A stretch of 64,000 nt of DNA from Myxococcales bacterium (lineage in GTDB: Bacteria > Myxococcota_A > Polyangia > Haliangiales > Haliangiaceae), in assembly GCA_016794525.1 (NCBI GenBank), contig JAEUJY010000113.1, positions 124,001-188,000 of the forward strand. The letters are read 5' to 3'. A model generated the notes under the pieces. It ran no database searches, was not told the origin of the DNA, and worked only from the letters and a program-made list of their open reading frames with translations. Position 1 is the first letter of the stretch; every line of letters begins with the position of its first letter. Of the stretch, positions 11,997 through 20,055 are shown in pieces. The position numbers and the translations under genes were made by a program.

Positions 11997-13316
11997 GTGC
12001 GCATGACCGTGGCCGCCCTCGTCCTCGCCGACGCCTCCAGCGCCGACGTCAAGGTCGTCGGCCTGACGCTGGCCGAGCGCGCGCGCCGCGTCGCGGTCAA
12101 GGCCGGCGCCGCCGCCGTGCTGGTCGCGCGCGATCGCGCGTCGATCGCCGGCTGGTGGCGCGCCGCCGGCTGCGATCGCCTGCTGGTCATCCGCGCGACC
12201 GATCAGCTGGTCCACACCCCGCTGGTCGCGCCGCTGGTCGCCTCCGACAGCACCCGCGCGGTCGCGGTCGCGCCGCCCGACGCGGTGGCCCCCGACGTCG
12301 CGGCCGGCGGCTACGTCGGCGCGATGGTGGTCCGCGGCGACGCCGCCGAGCGCGTGATCGCCGCGCTGGCGGCGGGCGACGACGATCGCCAGCTCGGCGC
12401 GGCGCTCCTGGCCGAGGGCGCCGAGGCGATCGCCCACGAGCGCATCGCGCGCCACCCCGCGGTGACCCGCGCCGAGCGCCAGGCCGCGTCGGCGCTGCTC
12501 TACGAGATCATCCACAAGCACCAGGACAACGCGATCACCCGCTACCTGTTCCGGCCGGTGTCGATCGCGATGACCCGGGTGCTGGTGCGCACGCCGATCA
12601 CGCCCAACCAGGTGTCGTGCGTCACCGCGATCCTGGTGGTGCTGGGCTGCTGGCTCACCGCGCACGGCGGCATGGGCCACGCGATCGCCGGCACCGCGGT
12701 GATGCTGGCCGCGGCCTACGTCGACTGCTGCGACGGCGAGATCGCCCGGCTCAAGCTCTTGTCGTCGAAGTTCGGCGCCTGGCTCGACACCGTCGTCGAC
12801 GAGCTGTCGCAGGTCGCTTACATGATCGCGCTCGGCGTGCACGTCCGCGCCCACTTCGGCGTCGACTACTTCGGCCACCACGGCTTCGACCCGTGGGAGC
12901 TGGCGATCGTCGTCGGCTTCGTCACCTACGCGATCACGATCTACTGCGTGTACTGGAACATCGTCGTGCTGGTCGGCTCGGCCAACAGCCAGGACTACGT
13001 CGGCCGGTTCGAGATCGCGCCCGGCGAGCGCCCCGGCACCGCGCGGCTGCGCCCGGTCACCACCCAGGCCATCGTGCTGCCGCCGGACACCCACCCGGTG
13101 GTGCGCTGGCTCGCGACCTACGCGCCGTACGTCGTCCGCAAGGACTTCATCAGCTGGGGCGCGCTGGTGCTCGCCGTGCTGCACCTCACCCAGGTCACCT
13201 TCGCGCTGCTCGTCATCGGCGGCGTGCTGTCGGCCACCGTCGTCACGATCGACCACGTCCGGGCCCGGCTGCAGCTGTCGGAGCTGCGCCGCCGCGAGCT
13301 GTCGCTGGTGCGCTGA
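11997..13316 (+). CDS. CDP-alcohol phosphatidyltransferase with N-terminal nucleotidyltransferase-like region
   Basis: The family active-site motif DxxDGxxARx8GxxxDxxxD is complete (Asp243, Asp246, Gly247, Ala250, Arg251, Gly260, Asp264, Asp268). It is surrounded by hydrophobic helices, as in enzymes that displace CMP to join a phosphate headgroup to an alcohol. The first 170 residues look like a degenerate nucleotidyltransferase lacking the Gly-rich signature. The GTG at 11997 is preferred over the ATG at 12003 because AGGAG (11984-11988) sits 8 nt before it. The arrangement recalls bifunctional IPCT/DIPPS enzymes of phospho-inositol synthesis, here with the active nucleotidyltransferase on the divergent gene. 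Confidence 0.88.
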   Translation: MRMTVAALVLADASSADVKVVGLTLAERARRVAVKAGAAAVLVARDRASIAGWWRAAGCDRLLVIRATDQLVHTPLVAPLVASDSTRAVAVAPPDAVAPDVAAGGYVGAMVVRGDAAERVIAALAAGDDDRQLGAALLAEGAEAIAHERIARHPAVTRAERQAASALLYEIIHKHQDNAITRYLFRPVSIAMTRVLVRTPITPNQVSCVTAILVVLGCWLTAHGGMGHAIAGTAVMLAAAYVDCCDGEIARLKLLSSKFGAWLDTVVDELSQVAYMIALGVHVRAHFGVDYFGHHGFDPWELAIVVGFVTYAITIYCVYWNIVVLVGSANSQDYVGRFEIAPGERPGTARLRPVTTQAIVLPPDTHPVVRWLATYAPYVVRKDFISWGALVLAVLHLTQVTFALLVIGGVLSATVVTIDHVRARLQLSELRRRELSLVR

Positions 13317-13326
13317 GGCGGCCCGC

Positions 13327-13665
13327 TCAGTTGATCAAGGCCTCGAGGCGCAGGATCGGGCCGTGGACGTCGCCGGTGACCGGATCCAGCGTCGGGTCGA
13401 GGAAGATCCGGGTGACGTCCTTGTCGCGCAGCGCGGTCAGGAACTCGCTCGACACGATGACGGTGGCGTCGAGGCCGATCGGCCACAGCTCGCCCAGGCC
13501 CATCGCGGTGGCGAAGTCGCTGGCCAGCGTGTCGCTCGAGAAGAAGAACGAGTACGGCCGCCGGCACCACAGGTCGCCGCCGGTCGACGTCAGGTGCCAC
13601 ACCCGCGGGGGCAAGAGCGTGAGGAGCTCGCTGGACGCGACCGCGCGGTCGTCAGGGGAGGGCAT
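13327..13665 (-). CDS. Hypothetical protein, 112 aa
   Basis: A small soluble protein of unknown family (begins MPSPDDRAVASSELL, ends ILRLEALIN). No signal peptide, helix or metal motif is visible. It is convergent with the phosphatidyltransferase, 10 bp between stops, and divergent from the parvulin gene. A GTG one codon upstream (13668) is an equally possible start; no clear Shine-Dalgarno is seen for either. Codon third positions are strongly G/C, like the neighbours, which supports coding. Confidence 0.6.
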   Translation of the reverse strand: MPSPDDRAVASSELLTLLPPRVWHLTSTGGDLWCRRPYSFFFSSDTLASDFATAMGLGELWPIGLDATVIVSSEFLTALRDKDVTRIFLDPTLDPVTGDVHGPILRLEALIN

Positions 13666-13775
13666 CACGGCACCGTGCCGGGGTTCGAGCACCAGCGCAA
13701 GGGGTCTGCTCGCCGAGCGCCTGGCGAGGCTACGCGCTGGGCCACCGCGGTTCGAGCTGCTAGCGTCTGCGGCGG

Positions 13776-14264
13776 ATGCGCACCTTCGCCTCGCTCGTCG
13801 TCATCGTCGTCGCCGCCTGCGGCCCCACCGGCATGTCCGGCCCCACCATGAACAACCGCGTCGGTGGCATGGGCCTCGCCACCGACACCGTCGTCTCGAC
13901 CGAGATCCTGCAGCGCGAGCCGCGCGCCAACCACGCGAAGGTCAAGCACATCCTGATCTCGTGGAAGGACAAGGTCGAGGGCAAGGGCGGCGCCGACCAG
14001 CGCGCGCTCGGCCGCAGCAAGCGCGACGCCGAGCGCGAGATCCGCGCGCTGCTCAAGCAGATCAAGGCCGGCGCCGACTTCGAGATGCTGATGGGCATGC
14101 ACTCCGAGGATCCCGGCAGCGCCACCACCGGCGAGGCCTACGACGTCAGCCCCGACGCCCAGCTGGTCATCGAGTTCCGCCAGCTCGGGCTGCGGCTCGA
14201 GGTCGGCGAGGTCGGCGTCGTCGAGTCCGACTACGGCCTGCACATCATCAAGCGCATCGAGTAG
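13776..14264 (+). CDS. Parvulin-like peptidyl-prolyl isomerase lipoprotein
   Basis: The signal peptide MRTFASLVVIVVAAC carries a lipobox. Residues 49-162 match the parvulin (PpiC/SurA-type rotamase) core: HAKVKHILISWKD at the start, EREIRALLKQIKAGADFEMLM in the middle, a SEDPGSA turn, and VVESDYGLHIIKRIE at the end. The first-strand HILI and the last-strand GLHIIK motifs are the family's best markers. Probably a lipid-anchored periplasmic folding helper. Its stop codon abuts that of the convergent tetR gene without a gap. Confidence 0.9.
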   Translation: MRTFASLVVIVVAACGPTGMSGPTMNNRVGGMGLATDTVVSTEILQREPRANHAKVKHILISWKDKVEGKGGADQRALGRSKRDAEREIRALLKQIKAGADFEMLMGMHSEDPGSATTGEAYDVSPDAQLVIEFRQLGLRLEVGEVGVVESDYGLHIIKRIE

Positions 14265-14903
14265 TCACCGCGGCAGGAAGCCGAGGCCGAGCACGTCGGT
14301 GACCGCCCGGGTCATCGCGTCGGCCTGGGCCGGCGTGACCGCGCCGCCGGGCAGCTGGTCGTCGACGATCAGCCGCGACAGGCCGTAGATCGCGCACTGC
14401 GCGGTCAGCATGATCGCGTCGACCGGGATCGGGGCGATCACGCCGGCGGCCTGGGCCGCGGTCAGCGCCGCGCGGGTCGGGTCGTCGTCGCCGCGGTGAT
14501 CGTGGAGGCCCGGCGTGTAGACCACGCGGAAGTGGGCGGGGTGGCGCACCGCGAAGCGCACCGCGGCGACGCCGGTGGCCCGGAACTGCGACAGCGGGTC
14601 GGGCGGGGCCTCGGCGGCGGCCTGGGCCAGCACCGCCGCGTAGCGCTGCGCGATGTCGGCCGCGACCGCGCGCACCAGCGCCTCCTTGTCGGCGAAGTGG
14701 CGGTACGGCGCCGCCGGCGACACCCCCAGCCGCCGCGCCAGGTCCCGCAGGTTGAGCGCCTCGAGCCCGCCCTCGGCGATCGCCGCCAGCGCGGCGTCGA
14801 CCAGCGCCTGGCGCAGATCGCCGTGGTGGTAGGTCGCGGCGGCCTTCTTGCGCACGCGCGGGCGGGGCGGGCGCGCCTTCGGGGCGGCGGGGCGGGCAGG
14901 CAC
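14265..14903 (-). CDS. TetR/AcrR family repressor
   Basis: Residues about 20-75 hold the TetR helix-turn-helix (GDLRQALVDAALAAIAEGG, LNLRDLARRLGVSPAAPYRHF, DKEALV). The C-terminal part resembles the WHG ligand-binding class (RFAVRHPAHFRVVY). An open frame continues to a TTG at 14939, but that TTG lies on a likely -35 box (TTGACC) and would place the operator inside the gene. The GTG at 14903 is therefore the better start, probably on a leaderless message. It is divergent from the carotenoid oxygenase gene with a palindrome between them, so autorepression and control of the oxygenase run are inferred. Confidence 0.9.
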   Translation of the reverse strand: MPARPAAPKARPPRPRVRKKAAATYHHGDLRQALVDAALAAIAEGGLEALNLRDLARRLGVSPAAPYRHFADKEALVRAVAADIAQRYAAVLAQAAAEAPPDPLSQFRATGVAAVRFAVRHPAHFRVVYTPGLHDHRGDDDPTRAALTAAQAAGVIAPIPVDAIMLTAQCAIYGLSRLIVDDQLPGGAVTPAQADAMTRAVTDVLGLGFLPR

Positions 14904-14906
14904 GTT

Positions 14907-14921
14907 GTAAACAGTGCTTAC
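14907..14921. promoter_or_regulatory. TetR operator between divergent tetR and carotenoid oxygenase
   Basis: GTAAACAGTGCTTAC is a near-perfect 15-bp inverted repeat (one mismatch per arm) 4 bp upstream of the tetR GTG. On the minus strand TTGACC (14939-14934) could be the -35 of tetR. On the plus strand TTGCGG (14930-14935) and TATCGA (14953-14958), 17 bp apart, could serve the oxygenase, placing its start site next to the ATG at 14967. This AT-richer patch stands out from its surroundings. Confidence 0.7.
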
Positions 14922-14966
14922 TTTCTCGCTTGCGGTCAAGCCGCGGACGGGCTATCGATGTAATCG

Positions 14967-16418
14967 ATGCTCACATCCTCCGCCGCCCCGGCCACCTCGC
15001 CCGCCATCGCGCCGCCCCCGGCGCCGCCGCCGCCGACCCGCGCCGAGCTGGCGCGGCGCATGTTCACCCGCTCGATCGCCCGCGAGCACGGCTTCGAGCC
15101 GCTGCGCGTCGAGGGCGCGCTGCCGCCGGGGCTGCGCGGCACGCTCCTGCGCAACGGGCCCGGGCTGTTCGGCCAGTTCGGCCAGGCCTACGCCCACAGC
15201 TTCGAGGGCGACGGCCTGATCACCGGCGTGCGCCTCGACGCCGCCGGCGCCCACGGCGTGTGCCGCCTGACCGCGACCGCGGGGCTGGCCGCCGAGCGCG
15301 CCGCCGGCGAGGTGCTGTTCGGCACCGGGCTGCCGTGGCGCAAGCGCTTCGCCAACGTCGCGCGCGGGCGATTCAAGAACACCGCCAACACCAACGTCGT
15401 CGCCTGGCAGGGCCGGATCCTGGCGCTGATGGAGGCGGCGCGGCCGACCGAGCTGCGGCTGACCGCCGCCGACGTCGAGACCGTCGGCGAGACCGACCTC
15501 GGCGGCGTGATCGGCCGGGCGCTGTCGGCGCACCCGCACCGGGTCGCCGCCCGCGCCACCACCTACAACTTCGGCGTCGAGTACGGCCGGCGCACCCGGC
15601 TGGTGGCCTACGCGCTGCCCGACGCCGGCCCGGCGCGCACGCTGGGCGAGGTCGCGCTCGGCTTCGCGCCGATGCTCCACGACTTCATCGCGACCGAGCG
15701 CCACCTGGTGTGGTTCGTGTCGCCGGCCGCGGTCCACGTGCCGCGGATGCTGCTCGGCCTCGGCGACTTCGGGCAGCTGTTCCGCTGGCGGCCCGAGCTC
15801 GGCACCGAGATCATCGTCATGCCGATCGACGCGCCGGCCGCGGTCGTGCGCTTCACCGTCGACGCGTTCTACCAGTGGCACTTCGCCAACGCCTTCGAGC
15901 GCGGCGGCGAGGTGGTCGTCGACTACGTGCGCTACCCCAACTTCGACAGCTTCGGCGCGCTGGCCACCGGCGGCGGGTCGGGCGGGCTCGACGCGGGGCG
16001 GCTGCACCGCGCGGTGATCGACGTCGGCGCGCGCCGGCTCCGCTCCGAGGCGGTGCTCGACCTCGGCGTCGAGTTCCCGCGGGTCCACCCGGCGCGCGAG
16101 GGCCAGGCGCAGGGCGTCACCTGGATGGTCGACGCCGACCTCGGCGGCGTCGTCGCGCACCACGCCGACGGGCGGCGCGCGCGCTGCCGCTTCGGCCAGC
16201 ACGAGGTCGTCGCCGAGCCGGTGTTCGTGCCGGCGCTCGGCGCCACCGACGAGCAGGCCGGCTGGGTGTTGACGCTGGTCTACGACGGCCGGGCCGACGC
16301 GTCGTACCTCGCGGTGCTCGACGCGGCGCGGCTCGAGGCCGGCCCGGTCGCGCGCGCCTGGTTCGATCACCCGGTCCCGATCACCTTCCACGGCTCGTGG
16401 CTGGCGAGCGTCGGCTGA
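14967..16418 (+). CDS. Carotenoid oxygenase (RPE65 / lignostilbene dioxygenase superfamily)
   Basis: A 483-residue non-heme iron dioxygenase that cleaves an alkene C=C bond (carotenoids, apocarotenals or stilbenes). Family blocks include GALPPGLRGTLLRNGPG, HSFEGDGLI, KNTANTNVVAWQGRILALME, FNFG-like TTYNFGVEYG and FDSFGA. The four iron ligands are visible: His189 or His191 (HPH), His238 (LHDF), His305 (WHFANA) and His475 (FHGSW). No signal peptide; the first 25 residues are Ala/Pro-rich. The ATG lacks a Shine-Dalgarno sequence and may be leaderless (see operator). A PHM-like gene follows after 42 bp. Whether the substrate is a carotenoid or an aromatic stilbene cannot be read from sequence. 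Confidence 0.92.
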   Translation: MLTSSAAPATSPAIAPPPAPPPPTRAELARRMFTRSIAREHGFEPLRVEGALPPGLRGTLLRNGPGLFGQFGQAYAHSFEGDGLITGVRLDAAGAHGVCRLTATAGLAAERAAGEVLFGTGLPWRKRFANVARGRFKNTANTNVVAWQGRILALMEAARPTELRLTAADVETVGETDLGGVIGRALSAHPHRVAARATTYNFGVEYGRRTRLVAYALPDAGPARTLGEVALGFAPMLHDFIATERHLVWFVSPAAVHVPRMLLGLGDFGQLFRWRPELGTEIIVMPIDAPAAVVRFTVDAFYQWHFANAFERGGEVVVDYVRYPNFDSFGALATGGGSGGLDAGRLHRAVIDVGARRLRSEAVLDLGVEFPRVHPAREGQAQGVTWMVDADLGGVVAHHADGRRARCRFGQHEVVAEPVFVPALGATDEQAGWVLTLVYDGRADASYLAVLDAARLEAGPVARAWFDHPVPITFHGSWLASVG

Positions 16419-16460
16419 GGAAAGCGGCCCGGCCGGCCGCCGCGGTGATAGCGTGGAGCC

Positions 16461-17537
16461 ATGTCGCTGCGCGCGCTCGCCGTCGTGTCGGTCGTGTCGG
16501 TCGTGCCCCTGATCGCCTGCGGCGATGATCCCGCCGGGCCGTGCGATCCATCCCACGCCGCGTGCACGCTGGAACGCACGCTGTCGACCACGACGGTGGC
16601 GCCCGGGCAGGAGATCAGCGGCCTGTGCCAGAGCTGGACGCTGAACAACCCCGAGGAGATCTGGGTCGACAGCGTCACGATGCGCAACGGCGGCGGCTAC
16701 CACCACTCGAACTGGTTCTTCGTCCCCGACGACCTCTACGTCCAGCCCGACGGCGCCTGGGACTGCGGCGCGGTCGGGTTCGACGAGCTGGTCGCGGCGG
16801 TGGCGGGCGGCTTCCTGTTCGCGCAGTCGACCCAGGTCGCGACCGAGGACCAGACCTTCAAGGACGGCGCGGCGGTGCGGATCCCGCCGTACAGCCGGAT
16901 CATCGGCTCGACGCACCTGCTCAACGTCGGGGACGCGACGCTGGCCAGCCCGATGGCGCTGGCCGTGCACTCGGTGGCGCCCGAGGACGTGCGGGTCAAG
17001 CTGGTGCCGTCGCGCGCGACCTACTTCGACCTGCACCTGGCCGCCAACAAGACGTCGACGGTGTCGACCTCGTGCGAGCTCGCGCAGAGCTACCAGCGCG
17101 AGATCGGCCAGCCGCTCAAGGAGCGCATCCACTACGCCCTGCCGCACTACCACGCGCTGGGGACGACCGCGGAGATCGCGCTGGTCGGCGGACCGCGCGA
17201 CGGCGAGGTCATCCTGCACAACGCCGGCTTCGGCGAGGCCTCGGGCAAGGCGTTCTCGCCGCCCGTCGATCTCGCGGCGGCCGGCGCCACCGGCCTCAGG
17301 TTCTCCTGCACGTTCATGAACGACACCGCCGCCGAGGTGCAGTGGGGGATCGGCAACCAGGAGATGTGCGAGTTCGCGCTGTTCGTCGACAGCGACATGG
17401 CCTTCGACGGCAGCGTCAAGCGTGGCACCGGTGCGCTGGTCGGCGCCGGCGCCAACGGCGAGGACCTGCACGAGGGCCCGTGCGACATGTTCACGCTCAA
17501 GTGGGACCACAACAACCCGGGCGGCCTGCCCAACTGA
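16461..17537 (+). CDS. PHM-like copper type II monooxygenase lipoprotein
   Basis: A lipoprotein (lipobox PLIAC, Cys20) whose mature part resembles the peptidylglycine alpha-hydroxylating / dopamine beta-monooxygenase fold. Probable CuA ligands are His81-His82 (GYHHSNW) and His152 (GSTHLLNVGD). Probable CuB ligands are His229 and His231 (LPHYHALG) and Met302 in QEMCEF, which matches the EMCN block of animal PHM. Spacing and the Cys283/Cys303 pair also fit. Such enzymes hydroxylate C-H bonds with O2 and a reductant. Its substrate here is unknown. It lies 42 bp after the carotenoid oxygenase and shares the TGATG stop/start with the esterase, so the genes are probably cotranscribed. The assignment rests on motifs; no alignment was run. 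Confidence 0.8.
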   Translation: MSLRALAVVSVVSVVPLIACGDDPAGPCDPSHAACTLERTLSTTTVAPGQEISGLCQSWTLNNPEEIWVDSVTMRNGGGYHHSNWFFVPDDLYVQPDGAWDCGAVGFDELVAAVAGGFLFAQSTQVATEDQTFKDGAAVRIPPYSRIIGSTHLLNVGDATLASPMALAVHSVAPEDVRVKLVPSRATYFDLHLAANKTSTVSTSCELAQSYQREIGQPLKERIHYALPHYHALGTTAEIALVGGPRDGEVILHNAGFGEASGKAFSPPVDLAAAGATGLRFSCTFMNDTAAEVQWGIGNQEMCEFALFVDSDMAFDGSVKRGTGALVGAGANGEDLHEGPCDMFTLKWDHNNPGGLPN

Positions 17538-18538
17538 TGCGCGCGGCGCTGGTGCTGGCGGCGGTCGCGCTGAGCGGCTGCCTCGACGCCGACGAGCGGT
17601 GCGGCCCGGGCTCGCTGGCGGCGGGCGACGATCGCGCGTGCGCGATGCCGGGCTGGCTCGATCGCGGCTACGACGTGCACGTGCCGGCGGGCTGGGACGG
17701 CGTGTCGGCGCTGCCGGTGGTGATGCTGTTCCACGGCGGCGGCGGCAACCGCGGCGGCGCCGATCGCACGACCTGCCCGGTCGGCGCCGTCGACAGCCCG
17801 CAGTGCCTGGCGGCGCGCGCGACGGCGCGCGGCTTCGTCGTGGTCGTGCCCGACGGCACCGGCGGTCGGCCGCTGCGGGGCATCCGCACCTGGAACGCGG
17901 GTGGCGGAGAGGACGGCTGGGACTGCACCAGCGGCGCGGCGTGCCAGAGCGGCGTCGACGACGTCGCCTACGTCGGCGACCTGCTCGCCGAGGTCGGGAC
18001 GGCGCTGCCGGTCGATCCGCGCCGGCTGTACGCCACCGGCATCTCCAACGGCGGCGCGATCTCGCACCGGCTGGCGTGCGAGCTGCCGACGCCGCTGGCG
18101 GCGATCGCGCCGGTGGCCGGCGCCAACCAGTTCGCCGACACCGGCGGCGCGTGCCCGCGGGCGACGCCGGTCTTGCAGATCCACGGCACCGAGGACCCGT
18201 GCTGGCAGTACGACGGCGGCACCCAGGCCTGCATCGGCGAGGGCGGCCGCAAGACCTCGGTGGCGACGACGCTCGAGGGCTGGCGCCTGCGCAACGGCTG
18301 CGCGCCGACCTTCGTCGACACCGCGCTGCCCGACGTCGATCCGACCGACGGCGTCACCGTCACCCACCGGGTGTGGGACGGCTGCGCCGCCGCCACCGAG
18401 CTGTACCGGCAAGACGGCGCCGGCCACACCTGGCCGAGCGGCTGGCCGTACTTCGGCGAGGACCGCATCGGCAAGGTCGGGCGCGACATCGGCAACGACC
18501 AGCTCCTCGACTTCTTCGCGAGCCATGTGGCGCCGTAG
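17537..18538 (+). CDS. Secreted LpqC/PHB-depolymerase-type esterase, lipoprotein
   Basis: Signal peptide with lipobox VALSGC. The alpha/beta-hydrolase core shows the oxyanion block VVMLFHGGGGN, the nucleophile elbow GISNGG (Ser170), Asp220 (IHGTEDPCW) and His297 (GAGHTWP). This is the signature of the LpqC/poly(3-hydroxybutyrate) depolymerase/feruloyl-esterase family. Many Cys residues (for example C80/C90 and C130/C136) suggest disulfides outside the cytoplasm. Its ATG overlaps the PHM-like stop by one base, and its 3' end overlaps the next gene by 14 bp. It probably hydrolyses an ester bond of a polymer or cell-wall ester at the cell surface. Confidence 0.9.
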   Translation: MRAALVLAAVALSGCLDADERCGPGSLAAGDDRACAMPGWLDRGYDVHVPAGWDGVSALPVVMLFHGGGGNRGGADRTTCPVGAVDSPQCLAARATARGFVVVVPDGTGGRPLRGIRTWNAGGGEDGWDCTSGAACQSGVDDVAYVGDLLAEVGTALPVDPRRLYATGISNGGAISHRLACELPTPLAAIAPVAGANQFADTGGACPRATPVLQIHGTEDPCWQYDGGTQACIGEGGRKTSVATTLEGWRLRNGCAPTFVDTALPDVDPTDGVTVTHRVWDGCAAATELYRQDGAGHTWPSGWPYFGEDRIGKVGRDIGNDQLLDFFASHVAP

Positions 18539-19145
18539 CCTGATCGTCGTCGGGCTGGCCGGCTGCGGGTCGCTGTCGACGTACCGCACCGCCGAGCCGA
18601 TCGCGCGCGGGCACACCCGCTACGACCTCGCGGTCGACGTGGGCTCGTTCCGCGATCGCGACCAGGACACCCGCACGCCGGCGGCGCACGTCGAGCTGGC
18701 GGCGCGCCGCGGCGTCACCGCGACCACCGACGTGACGCTCAAGCTGTACGTGCCGGGCGCCGAGCTCGGCGTGCAGCACGCGCTGGGCGGTGGCCGCTGG
18801 CGCTGGGCGATCGCGGCGGCGCTCGGCGGCGCGCGCACCAAGGAGGGCGGCGGCTCGACCGACGCGCTCTACGGCCACCTGCGGTTGACCGCGCTGGCGA
18901 CGCGGCGCACCTCGCCGCGGTGGGCGTTCACCGTCGGACCGGTCGTCACCGGCGGCGTCTTCGCGCCGCGGGCCGGCGGCCACGCCGAGGGCCTCCTGCT
19001 CGGCGGCTTCGCCAACGCGGCGTGGCGGTTCGGCGGCTGCTGGCAGCTGGTGCCGGAGCTGTCGCTGCACGTCACCGCGGCCGGCGAGGTGCCGGTGCGC
19101 GGCACGGTCGCGCAGCTCGGCGTCGCGGTCGGTCGCACCTGGTAG
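18525..19145 (+). CDS. Outer-membrane beta-barrel-like lipoprotein
   Basis: A 206-residue protein starting inside the end of the esterase gene (14-bp overlap, different frame). A short lipoprotein signal (VVGLAGC) is followed by alternating hydrophobic/polar strands (VELAARRGVTATTDVTLKLY, WAFTVGPVVTGGVF) and ends in an aromatic residue (RTW), as outer-membrane barrels often do. It has no close functional signature. As the last gene of the TetR-controlled run, it could be the surface or export component; that is inference. Confidence 0.72.
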   Translation: MWRRSLIVVGLAGCGSLSTYRTAEPIARGHTRYDLAVDVGSFRDRDQDTRTPAAHVELAARRGVTATTDVTLKLYVPGAELGVQHALGGGRWRWAIAAALGGARTKEGGGSTDALYGHLRLTALATRRTSPRWAFTVGPVVTGGVFAPRAGGHAEGLLLGGFANAAWRFGGCWQLVPELSLHVTAAGEVPVRGTVAQLGVAVGRTW

Positions 19146-19541
19146 TCACAGGCAGCCGCACAGCGCGAGCACGTTGACGCCGGCGCCGATGAAGCCGCCG
19201 GTCGAGCCGCCGTCGCCGATGGTCTGCTGCACGCCGGCCTCGGCGCCGACGTAGCCGTAGAGCAGGTTCACGCCGGCCTCGACGCCGACCGCGCCGTCGT
19301 CGACCCGCCACAGGAGGCCGCCGTAGGGCGTCAGCCACAGCGCGTCGTCGGCGAACGTGCGCAGCCAGCCGGCGCCACCGACGATGTGCTGGTCGCTGAG
19401 GCTCACGATCATCGCGACCGGTGGGCGCGGCGCGACGATCGAGCCCGACAGGGCCAGCGAGTTGCCGTTGGTGGCAGCACGGCCCCGCGCGCCGACCACG
19501 CACCCGGCGAGCAACGTCAGCGACAGGGACAGCGCGCGCAT
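19146..19541 (-). CDS. Hypothetical lipoprotein, Gly-rich
   Basis: The ATG at 19541 starts a clean lipoprotein signal (MRALSLSLTLLAGC); the longer open frame to 19595 adds 18 codons with no signal character. The mature part (about 118 aa) is rich in Gly, Val and Ala with barrel-like strands (GVEAGVNLLYGYVGAEAGV) and ends CGCL. It is convergent with the barrel-like lipoprotein, whose stop codon abuts its own. No family recognised. Confidence 0.7.
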   Translation of the reverse strand: MRALSLSLTLLAGCVVGARGRAATNGNSLALSGSIVAPRPPVAMIVSLSDQHIVGGAGWLRTFADDALWLTPYGGLLWRVDDGAVGVEAGVNLLYGYVGAEAGVQQTIGDGGSTGGFIGAGVNVLALCGCL

Positions 19542-19581
19542 TCGCGCCCACGCTACCACGCGCTTCGCTATCATCGCCGCG

Positions 19582-20055
19582 ATGCCCCGGCGCAAATCCG
19601 CCCCGACCGACGCGGCGCTGCGCGAGCTGCGCGCCTTCGGGCTCGCCTATCCCGGCGCGCACACCAAGAGCCCGTGGCCCGGGCACCTCGACCTCGCGGT
19701 CGACGACAAGACCTTCGCGTACCTGTCGCTCGAGGGCGAGCCGCTCGGCATCTCGTGCAAGCTGCCGCAGTCCAGCGCGATGGCGCTGCTGGTGCCGGGC
19801 TGCGAGCCGGCGGCCTACGGGCTGGGCAAGAGCGGCTGGGTGCGCGCGACCTTCGCCGGGCCCGACGTGCCGATCGCGATGCTCAAGGCGTGGATCGACG
19901 AGAGCTACCGCGCCCAGGCGCCGAAGAAGCTGCTCAAGCTGCTCACGCCGGCGGCGCCGACGACGCCACCGCCGCGGTCGCGGTCGACGCCGCGGGCGAA
20001 GGCGCCGGCGCCGAAGCCCCGCGCCCCGCGCCGCGCTCGCGCAGCATCGCGGTGA
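19582..20055 (+). CDS. MmcQ/YjbR family protein
   Basis: Residues 1-120 match the small YjbR/MmcQ fold: LRAFGLAYPGAHTKSPWP, DKTFAYLSLEG, and GWVRATF with the helix IAMLKAWIDESYRAQAPKKL. The family has a CyaY-like fold and is often called DNA-binding on thin evidence. The last 35 residues form a basic Pro/Arg/Ala tail. That tail overlaps, on the opposite strand, the 3' end of the oxidoreductase gene by 113 bp. The ATG at 19582 is chosen because family similarity begins there; the frame upstream to 19357 is antisense to another gene. Confidence 0.85.
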   Translation: MPRRKSAPTDAALRELRAFGLAYPGAHTKSPWPGHLDLAVDDKTFAYLSLEGEPLGISCKLPQSSAMALLVPGCEPAAYGLGKSGWVRATFAGPDVPIAMLKAWIDESYRAQAPKKLLKLLTPAAPTTPPPRSRSTPRAKAPAPKPRAPRRARAASR

